From assembly GCA_016710075.1 (NCBI GenBank), contig JADJLO010000038.1:62001-126000 (forward strand): DNA of 64,000 bases, in the 5' to 3' direction. The notes below the pieces were generated by a model that saw only the letters and a list, made by a program, of their open reading frames with translations, was not told the origin of the DNA and made no database searches. The stretch's first letter is position 1. Each line of letters opens with the position of its first letter. The position numbers and the translations under genes are program-made. This document shows positions 46,130-59,534 of this stretch, piece after piece. The DNA comes from Acidobacteriota bacterium (lineage in GTDB: Bacteria; Acidobacteriota; Blastocatellia; RBC074).

Positions 46130-46971
46130 ATGCAGGTAATAGTTCAACCGCGCGACGGCATAGAACCGTTGATCAAAGGGATCAGGGAAGCGCAGGAATG
46201 CATTGATATCATCATCTACCGTCTGGACAGGCTTGAGATAGAGCAGGCTCTGGTCGAGGCGGCATCGAGAGGCGTCAAGGTTCATGCTCTGGTCACCTAC
46301 ACCAACCGCGAGGACCTCACCCAGATCAGAAAACTCGAAAGTCGATTGATTGATCGGGGAGTCAAGATCACTCAGACGGCCGAAGATCTGGTGAGATATC
46401 ACAGCAAGATGATGATCATCGACCGGCGCGTCGTTTATCTGCTGACTTTCAACTTTACTTTTCTCGACATCCATCACAGCCGCAGTTTCGGCCTCATCTC
46501 CGACGAGCCGCACCTGGTGGATGAAGCCGTCAGACTCTTCGAAGCCGACACCGCCGGCATTCCCAAAAAGTTCAACTTCAAGCATTTTGTCATCAGTCCG
46601 ATCAATGCCCGAAAACGACTCAGCGAATTCATCCTCGGAGCTGAGAAACAACTGCTCATTTACGACGGCAAGCTGACTGATGCTCAAATGATCAGGCACC
46701 TGGAAAACCGCGCCAAAGCCGGTGTGGACATTAAGATAATCGGCCAGATGGATAAGCGGGTTAAGGGCATCCGGGTTAAGAAGATGCCCCTCATCCGCCT
46801 GCACGTGCAGGCGATTATCCGCGATGGCCGGATATGTTCATCGGCAGCCAGAGCCTGCGCAAAGTCGAACTCGACTTCCGCCGCGAGGTCGGCTTGATTA
46901 CCGACGATCCTGAAGCGATCAGAAATCTCTTTCTCTTTTTCGAGATAGATTGGGGAGATGTGATTGAATGA
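46130..46971 (+). CDS. Phospholipase-D-like (HKD) protein, frameshifted near its end
   Basis: The protein has about 280 residues. The first HKD is H-S-K-M-M-I-I-D in VRYHSKMMIID. The second site is RLHVQAIIRD, in which the Lys of HxK is Gln. Near 46829 one G is missing, so the frame must change to read MFIGSQSLRKVELDFRREVGLITDDPEAIRNLFLFFE and a TGA at 46969. With that correction the C-terminus is typical. It may be a nuclease or a phospholipase. It has no signal peptide. A phosphoesterase follows on the same strand. Confidence 0.8.
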
Positions 46972-47005
46972 CAAACATTGGATACTGGCTAATTACGAGG
47001 TGACA

Positions 47006-47926
47006 ATGAAGAAATTCAAGACCATATTCAGACTGCATTTGGTTTTTATCGTTGGATTCGGACTTCTCGTGACCGGCATTATTGCCGGTGCGACCGCACA
47101 GAATGAAGACACTTTCAAAGCTCATGTTACGTTTGCCGTGATCGGCGACGCGGGCTCCGGCGATGAAGCGCAATACGCCGTCTCACGACAGATGTTCCTG
47201 CAAAGATCAAGGTTCCCCTTCGACTTCACCCTCATGCTCGGCGACAACATCTACGAAAGAGGCGAGTCAAAATATATAGTTCCCCGATTTGAATCTCCCA
47301 ACAAGGATCTTCTCGCTGCAGGCGTTTTGTTCTACGCGGTCCTCGGCAATCACGATATCGTCAAGGGACTCGAATTCCAGACCCATTACAAGAATTTCAA
47401 CATGGGCGGCAGGCGTTATTACAATTTCACGAAGGGCGACGGCCTCGTCGAATTTTTCGCCCTCGACTCAAACAAGATGTCGAAAGAGCAACTGGCGTGG
47501 CTTGAGACCTCGTTGAAATCGTCCTCCGCCAAATGGAAAGTGGCGTTTCTTCATCATTCACTCTATTCATCGGCCAGAATGCATCCAGCCTACGTCGATC
47601 TGCGCAAACAACTTGAGCCTTTGTTCGTAAAATATGGCGTGAATGCCGTATTTTCAGGCCATTCGCATTGTTACGAACGCGTCAAACCACAAAACGGAGT
47701 CCACTATTTCACCGAAGGCGCCAGCGGCGAGATAAAGCGAAATACGCTCGACAGGAAATCAAAGATCATGGCTGCCGGTGAGGATGGAATAAATTCCTTC
47801 ATCATCGTTCAGGTGAATGAGAATGAAATGAGGGTTCAGGCAATCGGATCTGATGGAAGGACTATCGACACAAAGGATCGCAGCCAAACGCGCGAATTAA
47901 GTCTTGCTGAAACTAACGGATTTTGA
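47006..47926 (+). CDS. Secreted calcineurin-like metallophosphoesterase
   Basis: The protein has 306 residues from MKKFKTIFRL, with GAGGTG upstream. A signal peptide (FIVGFGLLVTGIIAGATA) precedes the dimetal motifs: FAVIGDAGSGDE, TLMLGDNIYERG, AVLGNHDIVKG, FLHHSLYSSA, and VFSGHSHCYER. It resembles purple-acid-phosphatase-type enzymes and probably acts on phosphate esters in the periplasm. It starts 35 bases after the PLD-like gene stop. Confidence 0.88.
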   Translation: MKKFKTIFRLHLVFIVGFGLLVTGIIAGATAQNEDTFKAHVTFAVIGDAGSGDEAQYAVSRQMFLQRSRFPFDFTLMLGDNIYERGESKYIVPRFESPNKDLLAAGVLFYAVLGNHDIVKGLEFQTHYKNFNMGGRRYYNFTKGDGLVEFFALDSNKMSKEQLAWLETSLKSSSAKWKVAFLHHSLYSSARMHPAYVDLRKQLEPLFVKYGVNAVFSGHSHCYERVKPQNGVHYFTEGASGEIKRNTLDRKSKIMAAGEDGINSFIIVQVNENEMRVQAIGSDGRTIDTKDRSQTRELSLAETNGF

Positions 47927-48487
47927 GAGATAAAATAGTGGAGGGCGCGGCAACGCCACGGGCAGGATTTTGCAGGACTCGCCGGCTGCAGTTGGTGACA
48001 GATGGAAAGCGGTCTTGCTCCCCCGGCGATAAAACGTTCAGCCCGTCGAAAGCCTCTCTGCCTTGCCAATTTCTGCTTTGTGGAAAATGCGATTAATCCA
48101 TTGGCAGGCTGGGATTGAACATCTGAAGATAGGAGCTGAGCAGTTACAAAAAAGTTGAAAATAATAAGTCATGTTACGCAAATAAGTATTTATGAAGTGG
48201 TTTGACACGTTCTTTTGAAGTAATTCAAACAGCTCAAATGGCGGCCCTACAGGCCCGTTAGTGCCCCCGGCCCCGGGCTGGCCAACCCTGGCGTCTTTCA
48301 GAGCCCTTCGGCGGCCCTTCGGGCCTTGCCGCCAAATGTCCGAATGTCGATTGTTCTGATTTAGTTCAGGCGCACGGATATGCCATGCCGCCTGATCCCT
48401 CACTCAAGCTAACCCGTTCCTGCAATCGCGGGTCTATTCATGCCGGGTGCAACGCCGCTGGCGTCGCTGCTCGCAAGGAGGAAGCGG
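47927..48487. other. Gene-free region with GC-rich palindromes
   Basis: About 560 bases. One copy of the CTGAGCAGTTAC motif lies at 48136. At 48240-48340, GC-rich imperfect palindromes (GGCGGCCCTTCGGGCC, and matching arms) look like a remnant of another repeat. No supported protein. Confidence 0.5.
48136..48147. repeat. CTGAGCAGTTAC motif, copy 2
   Basis: Also found at 24727-24738 and 53746-53757; each copy is followed by an A/T-rich stretch. Confidence 0.6.
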
Positions 48488-48997
48488 ATGGACGATGACC
48501 TGGTGATCCGACGCAGCCGGACGATCGCTGCCCCGGTCGCGGAGGTCTGGGCGCTCATGTCGGCACCGGCGAATCTGGAGCGAGCGCACCCGTTCTGCCG
48601 GCGCAACGTCGTGCAGGTCTGGCCAGGAGCGGAGGCGCGCGACTCCATCGAGTACTACAACGGGTTGGTCCTTAACCGACGTTTCCGACACTGGCTGGAT
48701 GGCGTCGGTTACGATCTTGAGATCGGTCGTGGCAATGGAAAAGACGCTGAGGTTCGTTGGCGCATCGAGCCCGCCGCGACAGGCGCGCTCCTTGCAATTG
48801 AGATCCGGCCGGATCTGGCACGCATACGCCCGCGGTGGCCGGCCTGGCTTCGGCGCTTGGTGTTGCGCCGCGTAATTGCGTCCCAGCTTGGCGAGTACCT
48901 CGACGCGGTGTTGCAGGGGTTCGATCACTGCATCACGACAGGGCAGCCTGTTCGCCGAAATCAGTTTGGTCCACATCCGCTGTTTTCGCCTGCGTAG
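48488..48997 (+). CDS. SRPBCC/START-like polyketide-cyclase-type protein, GC-rich
   Basis: The protein has 169 residues from the ATG at 48488, with a strong AAGGAGG ribosome site. It shows the SRPBCC pattern: SRTIAAPVAEVWALMSAPANLERAHPFCRR in the first 50 residues and VRWRIEPAATGALLAIEIRPDL. These hydrophobic-cavity proteins bind lipids or aromatics. Codons end in G/C much more than in the neighbours, which suggests acquisition by transfer or a local composition shift. It stands alone between two gene-poor stretches. Confidence 0.75.
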   Translation: MDDDLVIRRSRTIAAPVAEVWALMSAPANLERAHPFCRRNVVQVWPGAEARDSIEYYNGLVLNRRFRHWLDGVGYDLEIGRGNGKDAEVRWRIEPAATGALLAIEIRPDLARIRPRWPAWLRRLVLRRVIASQLGEYLDAVLQGFDHCITTGQPVRRNQFGPHPLFSPA

Positions 48998-49071
48998 GTC
49001 AGTCTTCTTTGCCGATCCTTTTTGGAAGGGCGGCGGTCCGGTCAACTCGATGTTAGCGGGCAATTAAGCAC

Positions 49072-49792
49072 ATGATGAACACTTCATTCCGATCTATGCT
49101 ATTTATTGTAGCGTGCATTTTACTGACTACAGGTTGCAGCCAGCGAGAGCAGCCCCGTAAGGTATTGAATGCCACGACAGGGGCTGTTTCGATCAACGGT
49201 GACGTCTGGGCTGACAATTGGTTCGCACTTTACCTCGGCGACAAATTGCTTATCGAAGACTCGGTCAGTATCACGACCGAACGATCGTTTAACGCAGAGA
49301 GTTTTACTTTCAACGCAGACTACCCGATCGTTCTGAACTTTGTCTTGAAGGACTTTAAACAGGACGATTCGGGGCTTGAGTACATTGGCACAAAGAAGCA
49401 GCAACTTGGTGATGGTGGTTTCATCGCTCAATTCACTGATGTCGAAAACCGGCAGGTTACTGGTTGCAACCGATGTAAAATGGCGCTGCATGGTACTGCA
49501 TCATGGTCCGGTCGAAGAAGCGTGCGCTTCTGTAGAATCGCCTGTTGCTGGTCAAGGTCCTTGCGCGTTCATTACGACCAGGGAACCGTTGAACTGGAAA
49601 TCTGACACTTTTTCGACGGCCGACTGGCAACATGCCAAAGAATACACGGAAAGTGAAGTAGGCCCGAAGGATGGTTACGACCGGGTCAGATGGGACAAGA
49701 AAGCGAAATTGATTTGGAGCGATGACCTGAAGAAAGACAATACGATATTATTTCGAGTCGTAATTGAGAAGCCTCAGTCCCAAGACCGCTAA
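49072..49792 (+). CDS. Secreted lipoprotein, frameshifted
   Basis: A lipoprotein signal (LFIVACILLTTGCSQ, lipobox LTTGC) starts a protein of about 240 residues. The frame shifts near 49450: the first frame reads VLNATTGAVSINGDVWADNWFALYLGDKLLIEDSVSI, and the second continues VATDVKWRCMVLHHGPVEEAC, CAFITTREPLNWKSDTF and LIWSDDLKKDNTILFRVVIE. Cys-x-Val and the W/F-rich pattern resemble extracellular carbohydrate- or ligand-binding proteins of the YHYH-like type (tentative). It is probably anchored in the outer membrane. It comes before the G-rich block. Confidence 0.65.
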
Positions 49793-50876
<1,084 letters not shown>

Positions 50877-51626
50877 ATGATTGAGATGGCAGAGTCATAT
50901 ACGATCAGCAAAAATGATGGGACGAGTCTGAACCCGAAACCACAAGATGGAATAGAAAGCATCATGAGGAATCTGCCCGAGACGGCAATTCAGCAACTGA
51001 GGGATCATGTGCTTCTGATGGGAGGCGAGGTTGAGCGAGCGATAGATCAGGCGACACGGGCATTGATCGAGCGCGATTCCGAGCTTGCCGAGCAGGTTCT
51101 GCGCGGTGATGATCGCGTCGATGCACTGGAACTCGAGGCGGATCAGCTCTGCGTCAGATTGCTCTCGATGCAATCGACCGAGGCTCAGGATCTGCGGCTT
51201 GTAGTCACCGCGATCAAGATCACACCGATCCTCGAAAGAATTGCGGATCACGCCTGCAATATCGCGCGGGCGGCAATCTATCTAAATGATGAGCCGCAAC
51301 TGAAACCATATTTCGATCTTCCGAAGATGAGCTGGATGGCGTGCGAGCTGCTGCGCCTTTCGCTGGATGCTTTTGCCGGATCGGACGCGGAGGCGGCGCG
51401 TAGCGTCATCGACCGGGACGACGAGATAGACAAGCTGTATGACCGGATCTTTCACGACCTGCTCGACCGGATGTCGCGCGATCCGTCAGCAGCGGGGCGG
51501 GCAGCGCGCCTGCTGCTTGTAGCCAAGCATCTTGAACGCATCGGTGATTACGTCAAAGACATCTGCGAGTTGATCGTCTATATGAAAGAGGCCATGGTCA
51601 TCAAGCACAGACAATTGATGAAATAG
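50877..51626 (+). CDS. phoU: PhoU phosphate-signalling regulator
   Basis: The protein has 249 residues from 50877; an internal ATG at 50964 (MRNLPETAI) would suit the usual family start. Two PhoU helical repeats are seen, with the metal-binding motifs DDRVDALELEAD and DDEIDKLYDRI. ERIADHACNIARA and HLERIGDYVKDICELIVYM complete the two three-helix bundles. PhoU restrains the PhoR kinase when phosphate is ample. It precedes phoB and phoR. No pst genes are in the window. Confidence 0.9.
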   Translation: MIEMAESYTISKNDGTSLNPKPQDGIESIMRNLPETAIQQLRDHVLLMGGEVERAIDQATRALIERDSELAEQVLRGDDRVDALELEADQLCVRLLSMQSTEAQDLRLVVTAIKITPILERIADHACNIARAAIYLNDEPQLKPYFDLPKMSWMACELLRLSLDAFAGSDAEAARSVIDRDDEIDKLYDRIFHDLLDRMSRDPSAAGRAARLLLVAKHLERIGDYVKDICELIVYMKEAMVIKHRQLMK

Positions 51627-51633
51627 GAATCTT

Positions 51634-52369
51634 ATGAAGCCCTACATACTAATCGTCGAGGACGATCCGGACATAGCCGAAAGCATACGTTATAACCTTG
51701 ACCGTGAAAGCGCCTTTTCCACACAGGTTGCACTGACTGGTGAGGAAGGATTGAATATAGCGCTCGGAATCGGACAAACCCGCCGGCCGAATGAGGGGGA
51801 TCTCGATAGCACCGGATCTGATCATTCTGGATCTGAATCTGCCGGGGATGAACGGGTTCGAACTTTGCCGGCGTTTCCGGACTGAAGAATTGACGCGCAG
51901 GACTCCGATCATCATGCTCACAGCTCGGACCGAAGAGAGCGACAAGGTCAGAGGTCTGGACCTCGGCGCGGACGATTATATGACTAAACCGTTCAGTGTC
52001 CGTGAGCTGGTCGCCCGTGTCCGGGCCGCACTGAGAAGATCCGGTTTCGAAGCCCAGGCGCCCAAACTATATGATGACGGCATGCTGCGCATCGACTACT
52101 CCGATTTCGCCGTCAGTTGCCAGGAACAGGGCATCAAGCTTACCCGCAAGGAGTTCGCGCTTCTCTCGATTCTCTCCCGCAACAAAAGCCGCGTGGTCCC
52201 GCGCGAACAACTGCTCGATCAGGTATGGGGGCTGGAATATTACGGCGAAGCCAGAACTCTCGACGTCCATATCAGCGGCCTGCGCAAAAAACTGGGAGCC
52301 TGCGGAAACTGCATTGAAACGGTCATTGGAATTGGGTATCGTTTTCGCGGCAACGAAGAAAAACCGTAA
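51634..52369 (+). CDS. phoB: PhoB-type response regulator, frameshifted
   Basis: The receiver domain begins ILIVEDDPDIAESI (acidic pair at residues 9-10). The frame breaks near 51770, after TGEEGLNIAL, and continues one frame over with PDLIILDLNLPGMNGFELCRR (phospho-acceptor Asp), IMLTARTEESDKVRGLDLGADDYMTKPF (Lys). The C-terminal winged helix has LTRKEFALLSILSRNKSRVVPREQLLDQVWG and TLDVHISGLRKKLG. OmpR/PhoB subfamily. It is placed between phoU and phoR. Confidence 0.9.
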
Positions 52370-52393
52370 GCCCATACAAGCACACATATCAAT

Positions 52394-53749
52394 ATGACGC
52401 CACAGAGGAGAAAAATCGTCCTCACTACAATATCGATGGTCGGGTTGTTTGCGCTCTACGAGACCGTCAAGACAATCATCCATCCCAACATGGGCGTCAT
52501 CACATCCCACGTCATATCGACGATCATAGTCGGGGTCATCACCGTATTCATTGCCAGCTTTGTGGTGCATCAGCAGACGGAGCTGCTGAAGGACCGAGAC
52601 GAGAAGAATCAGCAGTTGCGAGGAGCCCTGATCAAGGCGAGCCGCGACGAAAACCTTCTCAGATCGATCGTCAGTTCGGTGGCTGAGGGGCTGGTCATCA
52701 CTGACCGCGAAAACAACCTGCTGTTGATAAACGACGCTGTGCGCCTTCAACTCAACACTGGTCAGAGAGCGGTCGCGAGGCTGACTGATATCACGCGGGA
52801 CCCGCAGGTGCACCGTGTGTTTGCAGCCGTACTGGAGACCAATGCGCGGGTTGAATCGAGGATCGAGACCAGATCGAGCGACGCATCGCAAAGCAGGCGC
52901 ATCCTGCGACTCCATGCAGCTCCGCTGAGGTTGAACGACTCTCAGATCGACGGAGTTGTCGGGGCATTTATCGATGTCACGGAGCTTGACAGGCTGGAAC
53001 GAATCCGGCAGGAGTTTCTTTCGAACGTGTCGCACGAATTGAGAACGCCACTGGCATCGATCACGGCTTATGTCGAGACGCTGCTCGATGGCGGTCTCGA
53101 TGACGCGCAGAATTCTCTGAGATTCCTCCACACGATCCACCGCAATGCCGAGCGCATGCGGGCTCTGGTCAGTGACATCTCCGAATTGTCCGCAATCGAA
53201 TCCGGAGCGGTGACCCTATCGCCGGAACGAATGAATCTGCGGTATGTGGTGGATGAGTTATTCTCCGGGCTTGCTCCACGGGCATCAAAGCACGGTGTCT
53301 GGCTGGACAATCAGGTGCCTCAGGATTCCACCATCTTCGCGGACCGCCGCAGGCTGGAGCAGATCCTGATCAATCTGATCGACAATGCAATCAAGTTCAA
53401 TCACCCGGGCGGCAAGGTGGCGGTCAGCGCATCAGACACAGATGACGGTCTTTTCAACATCGTCCGCGTGGGCGATACAGGGCCGGGGATTCCTTCAGAG
53501 CACCTGCCGCGGGTCTTCGAAAGATTTTATCGCGTGGACAAAGCGAGGTCGCGTGAAGCGGGCGGAACAGGGCTGGGATTGGCCATCGTCAAACATCTCA
53601 CCCGGGCTCACGGCGGCGAGGCGTATGTTATCAGCGAAGTCGGCTCAGGGAGCGAGTTCTCGATCAAATTGCCTGCAGCAACGGGCGCGGCACCGAATCA
53701 ATCAAATCTTCAGGCAAATGTAAATGCCATGGTCCTCAATGAGGGCTGA
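52394..53749 (+). CDS. phoR: PhoR-type sensor histidine kinase
   Basis: The protein has 451 residues. Two membrane segments at about 12-25 and 33-56 (ISTIIVGVITVFIASF) have almost no periplasmic loop, as in many PhoR. Next are a PAS-like domain (VAEGLVITDRENNLLLINDAV), the DHp box VSHELRTPLASI with phospho-acceptor His, and the HATPase (N-box NLIDNAIKFN, G1 GDTGPGIPSEHL, G2 GGTGLGLAIV). It senses phosphate status via PhoU and Pst. It ends inside the CTGAGCAGTTAC motif, and dut starts 19 bp later. Confidence 0.92.
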   Translation: MTPQRRKIVLTTISMVGLFALYETVKTIIHPNMGVITSHVISTIIVGVITVFIASFVVHQQTELLKDRDEKNQQLRGALIKASRDENLLRSIVSSVAEGLVITDRENNLLLINDAVRLQLNTGQRAVARLTDITRDPQVHRVFAAVLETNARVESRIETRSSDASQSRRILRLHAAPLRLNDSQIDGVVGAFIDVTELDRLERIRQEFLSNVSHELRTPLASITAYVETLLDGGLDDAQNSLRFLHTIHRNAERMRALVSDISELSAIESGAVTLSPERMNLRYVVDELFSGLAPRASKHGVWLDNQVPQDSTIFADRRRLEQILINLIDNAIKFNHPGGKVAVSASDTDDGLFNIVRVGDTGPGIPSEHLPRVFERFYRVDKARSREAGGTGLGLAIVKHLTRAHGGEAYVISEVGSGSEFSIKLPAATGAAPNQSNLQANVNAMVLNEG

Positions 53750-53757
53750 GCAGTTAC
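53746..53757. repeat. CTGAGCAGTTAC motif, copy 3, at the phoR stop
   Basis: The phoR TGA is part of this motif. Copy 1 is at 24727-24738 and copy 2 at 48136-48147. Confidence 0.6.
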
Positions 53758-53768
53758 GATAAAACAAT

Positions 53769-54236
53769 ATGAACGACTTGATCATCACCTTTTCACCGCT
53801 GCCGATAAAAGTGAGGAAGCTTCGCGAGGGAGCGCATCTTCCGGCGCGGGCATCATCAAACGCCGCCGGAGCAGATTTACGTTGCATCGATTCTTTCACA
53901 CTCAGCCCCGGCGAGCGGAAACTTGTGCCGACGGGAATTGCCGTCGAGATTCCTGAAGGATACTACGGCCGAGTCGCTCCGAGGTCGGGGCTTGCAGTCC
54001 GCCACGGCATCGACACCCTGGCCGGAGTCATCGATTCAGACTACCGCGGAGAGGTGCAGATCCTCCTCGTCAACCTTGGAGCAGAAGAAGCATCGTTCCA
54101 ACAGGGAGATCGAATAGCTCAGCTGATCATTGAACACGCAGCTCCGGCCGGCTATCAATGGTCTGAAGAACTCGGCGAAACCGAGCGGGCTTCCGGCGGC
54201 TTCGGCTCCACAGGCATCAGAGAAATGAAGAATTGA
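53769..54236 (+). CDS. dut: dUTP diphosphatase
   Basis: The protein has 155 residues. All five trimeric dUTPase motifs are present: AGADLRCIDS, PRSGLAVRHGI, GVIDSDYRGEVQ, GDRIAQLIIEHA and SGGFGSTG. It hydrolyses dUTP to dUMP, limiting uracil in DNA. The final residues (REMKN) come from a neighbouring dispersed repeat that begins at the stop. Confidence 0.96.
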   Translation: MNDLIITFSPLPIKVRKLREGAHLPARASSNAAGADLRCIDSFTLSPGERKLVPTGIAVEIPEGYYGRVAPRSGLAVRHGIDTLAGVIDSDYRGEVQILLVNLGAEEASFQQGDRIAQLIIEHAAPAGYQWSEELGETERASGGFGSTGIREMKN

Positions 54237-54440
54237 GAATGAGGAATGATGAATGAGGAATGGTTCGAATGTGCATTGGCCTTTACCAATTGAATCAATG
54301 CTTCCCAATTCATCATTCATCATTCTCATTCTTCATTCTCCATTCTTCATTCTCCATTCTTCATTCTTCATTCTCCATTCTCCATTCTCCATTCTCCATT
54401 CTCCATTCTCCATTCTTCATTCTTCATTCTTCATTCTCCT
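54229..54440. repeat. ATTCTCC-type dispersed element, copy 1
   Basis: Head AATGATGAATGAGGAATG, then a 40-base core (54275-54314) identical to the reverse complement of 58171-58210, then a long tandem array of 9-base TTCTCCATT / TTCTTCATT units. It lies between dut and the esterase gene. Confidence 0.9.
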
Positions 54441-54522
54441 CCCCATTCCCGCTTGGAAATCCCGGTAATCCCATCTATTCTTTTAATTCTCTCAATACAC
54501 GCAAAAGGAAAGGTCTGAAACG

Positions 54523-56064
54523 ATGAAAAGATTCGTTGTACTGATTGCATTGTCACTGGTTTTTTGCCTCAACGCGCTGGCCCAGGATGCCGGGCAGGTT
54601 TTGCGGCTCTCAGTGGGTTACAGGACTCTCAAGAACACCGCTCAGATGAGCGAAGAGAAGCGGAAAGAGGTGGAGCAGCTTGAGGCGAAAGCTGTCGCAG
54701 CCAATAGTGATAGAAGATACGGCGATGCGATCAGGCATATGTCACATGGGATAGCGCTGATGCGCGGTCAGGCGTGGACGCCTGAAAGCGAGTTGAGCGC
54801 CGCGCTGCAGGTCAAAGCCGACCGGCTGATACTGGATCCCGGCGCCGGAATCAGATTGACACTTACTCAGATCTACACACCTGATGCGCAGGTTGAAGGC
54901 AGACTTAATGGATCGATGAATCTTGTGCAGATGCGGTCAGGCAGGCAGGAAGTGGTGAGCCAGATACGAAACATCAGCGACCTCTCGACGGACTTCAGCA
55001 AGTCGCAGTTAATCGAGGCAAGCATTCCTGAAATGCCCGCTCTGGTTGACGGCAACTACCAGTTGGTCCTGAGTCTCAAACCGGCAAGCGGCGATCCGAT
55101 CGTCAAGACTATTGGCATTCGCATTGCGAGCGGGCTCAATGCGCGGAGCACCGGGCTCAAGACCAGAGTCGAAGCAGTCAGGAGCGACCTGGGCAAAAAA
55201 CAGAAGACCGGTCTGCTGGCGTCAATGCCGGCGGTTGAATATGGCGCGTCGATGATCGACCTGATCAACGATGGTCAGCTTCCCGTCGAGCGCACCGATG
55301 TCAAGACGGAGCTCGACAATGCGAATGCGCTGCTCGACAAGCTGGCAAAGGGCGAGGATCCGTTAAGCACAATTCGCGGCGACATGCACTGGGCATACAG
55401 ATCCGCAGCCGACCAGACCCTTCAACCATATCGATATTTCATCCCGTCGAACTACGACTCGATGAAGAAGTTTCCGCTGATCGTCGCGCTGCACGGCATG
55501 GGAGGCGATGAGAACTCTTTCTTTGCGGCATACAACAACGGCGAGATCAAACGGCTGGCCGAATCACGCGGCTACATAGTCGTCTGCCCGAAGGGGCGCG
55601 CGCCGGCATCGATGTATCTGGGCACTGCAGAACGAGACGTGATCGATGTGATCAGGGAGATGAAACGGAACTATTCGATTGACGAGGACCGGGTATATCT
55701 CATGGGCCATTCGATGGGCGGATACGGCACATGGTCTGTCGCCGTCAACAATCCGGATATTTTCGCGGCGCTGGCGCCGATATCCGGCGGCGGCAATCCG
55801 CTGGTGATTGCCAAACTCAAAGGAATTGCGAATATCCCATGGATCGTCACTCATGGAGACAAGGATCCGACGGTTCCCGTTGATGAATCCCGAAAGATGG
55901 TCAAGGCGGCTCAGGCCATTGGGATCAAAGTCAAATATAATGAAGTGCCGGGCGGAGACCACAGCAGCGTGGTTGTCCCCGCGCTAAAAGATATTTTCGA
56001 CTGGTTTGACGCTCACAAACGCGAGCCGAAGGGAGCCGTCAGAGCCGCCGGCTCGAATCAATAA
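54523..56064 (+). CDS. Secreted alpha/beta-hydrolase (esterase/PHB-depolymerase-like)
   Basis: The protein has 513 residues. A signal peptide (FVVLIALSLVFCLNALA) is followed by an N-terminal beta-rich region of about 270 residues. The hydrolase domain has VALHGMGGDENSFF, the nucleophile GHSMGGYGTWS, WIVTHGDKDPTVPV (acid) and PGGDHSS (His). It is likely to release short esters or PHB-like polymers outside the cytoplasm. The following S9 peptidase gene starts 36 bp later. Confidence 0.85.
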   Translation: MKRFVVLIALSLVFCLNALAQDAGQVLRLSVGYRTLKNTAQMSEEKRKEVEQLEAKAVAANSDRRYGDAIRHMSHGIALMRGQAWTPESELSAALQVKADRLILDPGAGIRLTLTQIYTPDAQVEGRLNGSMNLVQMRSGRQEVVSQIRNISDLSTDFSKSQLIEASIPEMPALVDGNYQLVLSLKPASGDPIVKTIGIRIASGLNARSTGLKTRVEAVRSDLGKKQKTGLLASMPAVEYGASMIDLINDGQLPVERTDVKTELDNANALLDKLAKGEDPLSTIRGDMHWAYRSAADQTLQPYRYFIPSNYDSMKKFPLIVALHGMGGDENSFFAAYNNGEIKRLAESRGYIVVCPKGRAPASMYLGTAERDVIDVIREMKRNYSIDEDRVYLMGHSMGGYGTWSVAVNNPDIFAALAPISGGGNPLVIAKLKGIANIPWIVTHGDKDPTVPVDESRKMVKAAQAIGIKVKYNEVPGGDHSSVVVPALKDIFDWFDAHKREPKGAVRAAGSNQ

Positions 56065-56100
56065 ACAGGCTTTATTCAATTATCTCTTCGGAAGGTTGAT

Positions 56101-59469
<3,369 letters not shown>

Positions 59470-59534
59470 TAGTTAAAAAAAAGTCCTTCCTGAATAGAAG
59501 CTGATTTCGGGAGTCGGCGGATATCAGACAGATG

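Noticed and set aside
48038..48403. A 121-residue minus-strand frame in the gene-free region after the phosphoesterase
   Set aside because: It covers GC-rich palindromes and a dispersed motif and looks like repeat sequence, not a protein.
52067..53140. A 357-residue minus-strand frame over phoB/phoR
   Set aside because: The plus-strand genes contain complete family signatures, so the antisense frame is incidental.
54330..54440. Possible CRISPR array in the tandem ATTCTCC units
   Set aside because: The units are 9-base tandem copies without spacers of 30-40 bases, and no cas genes are nearby.
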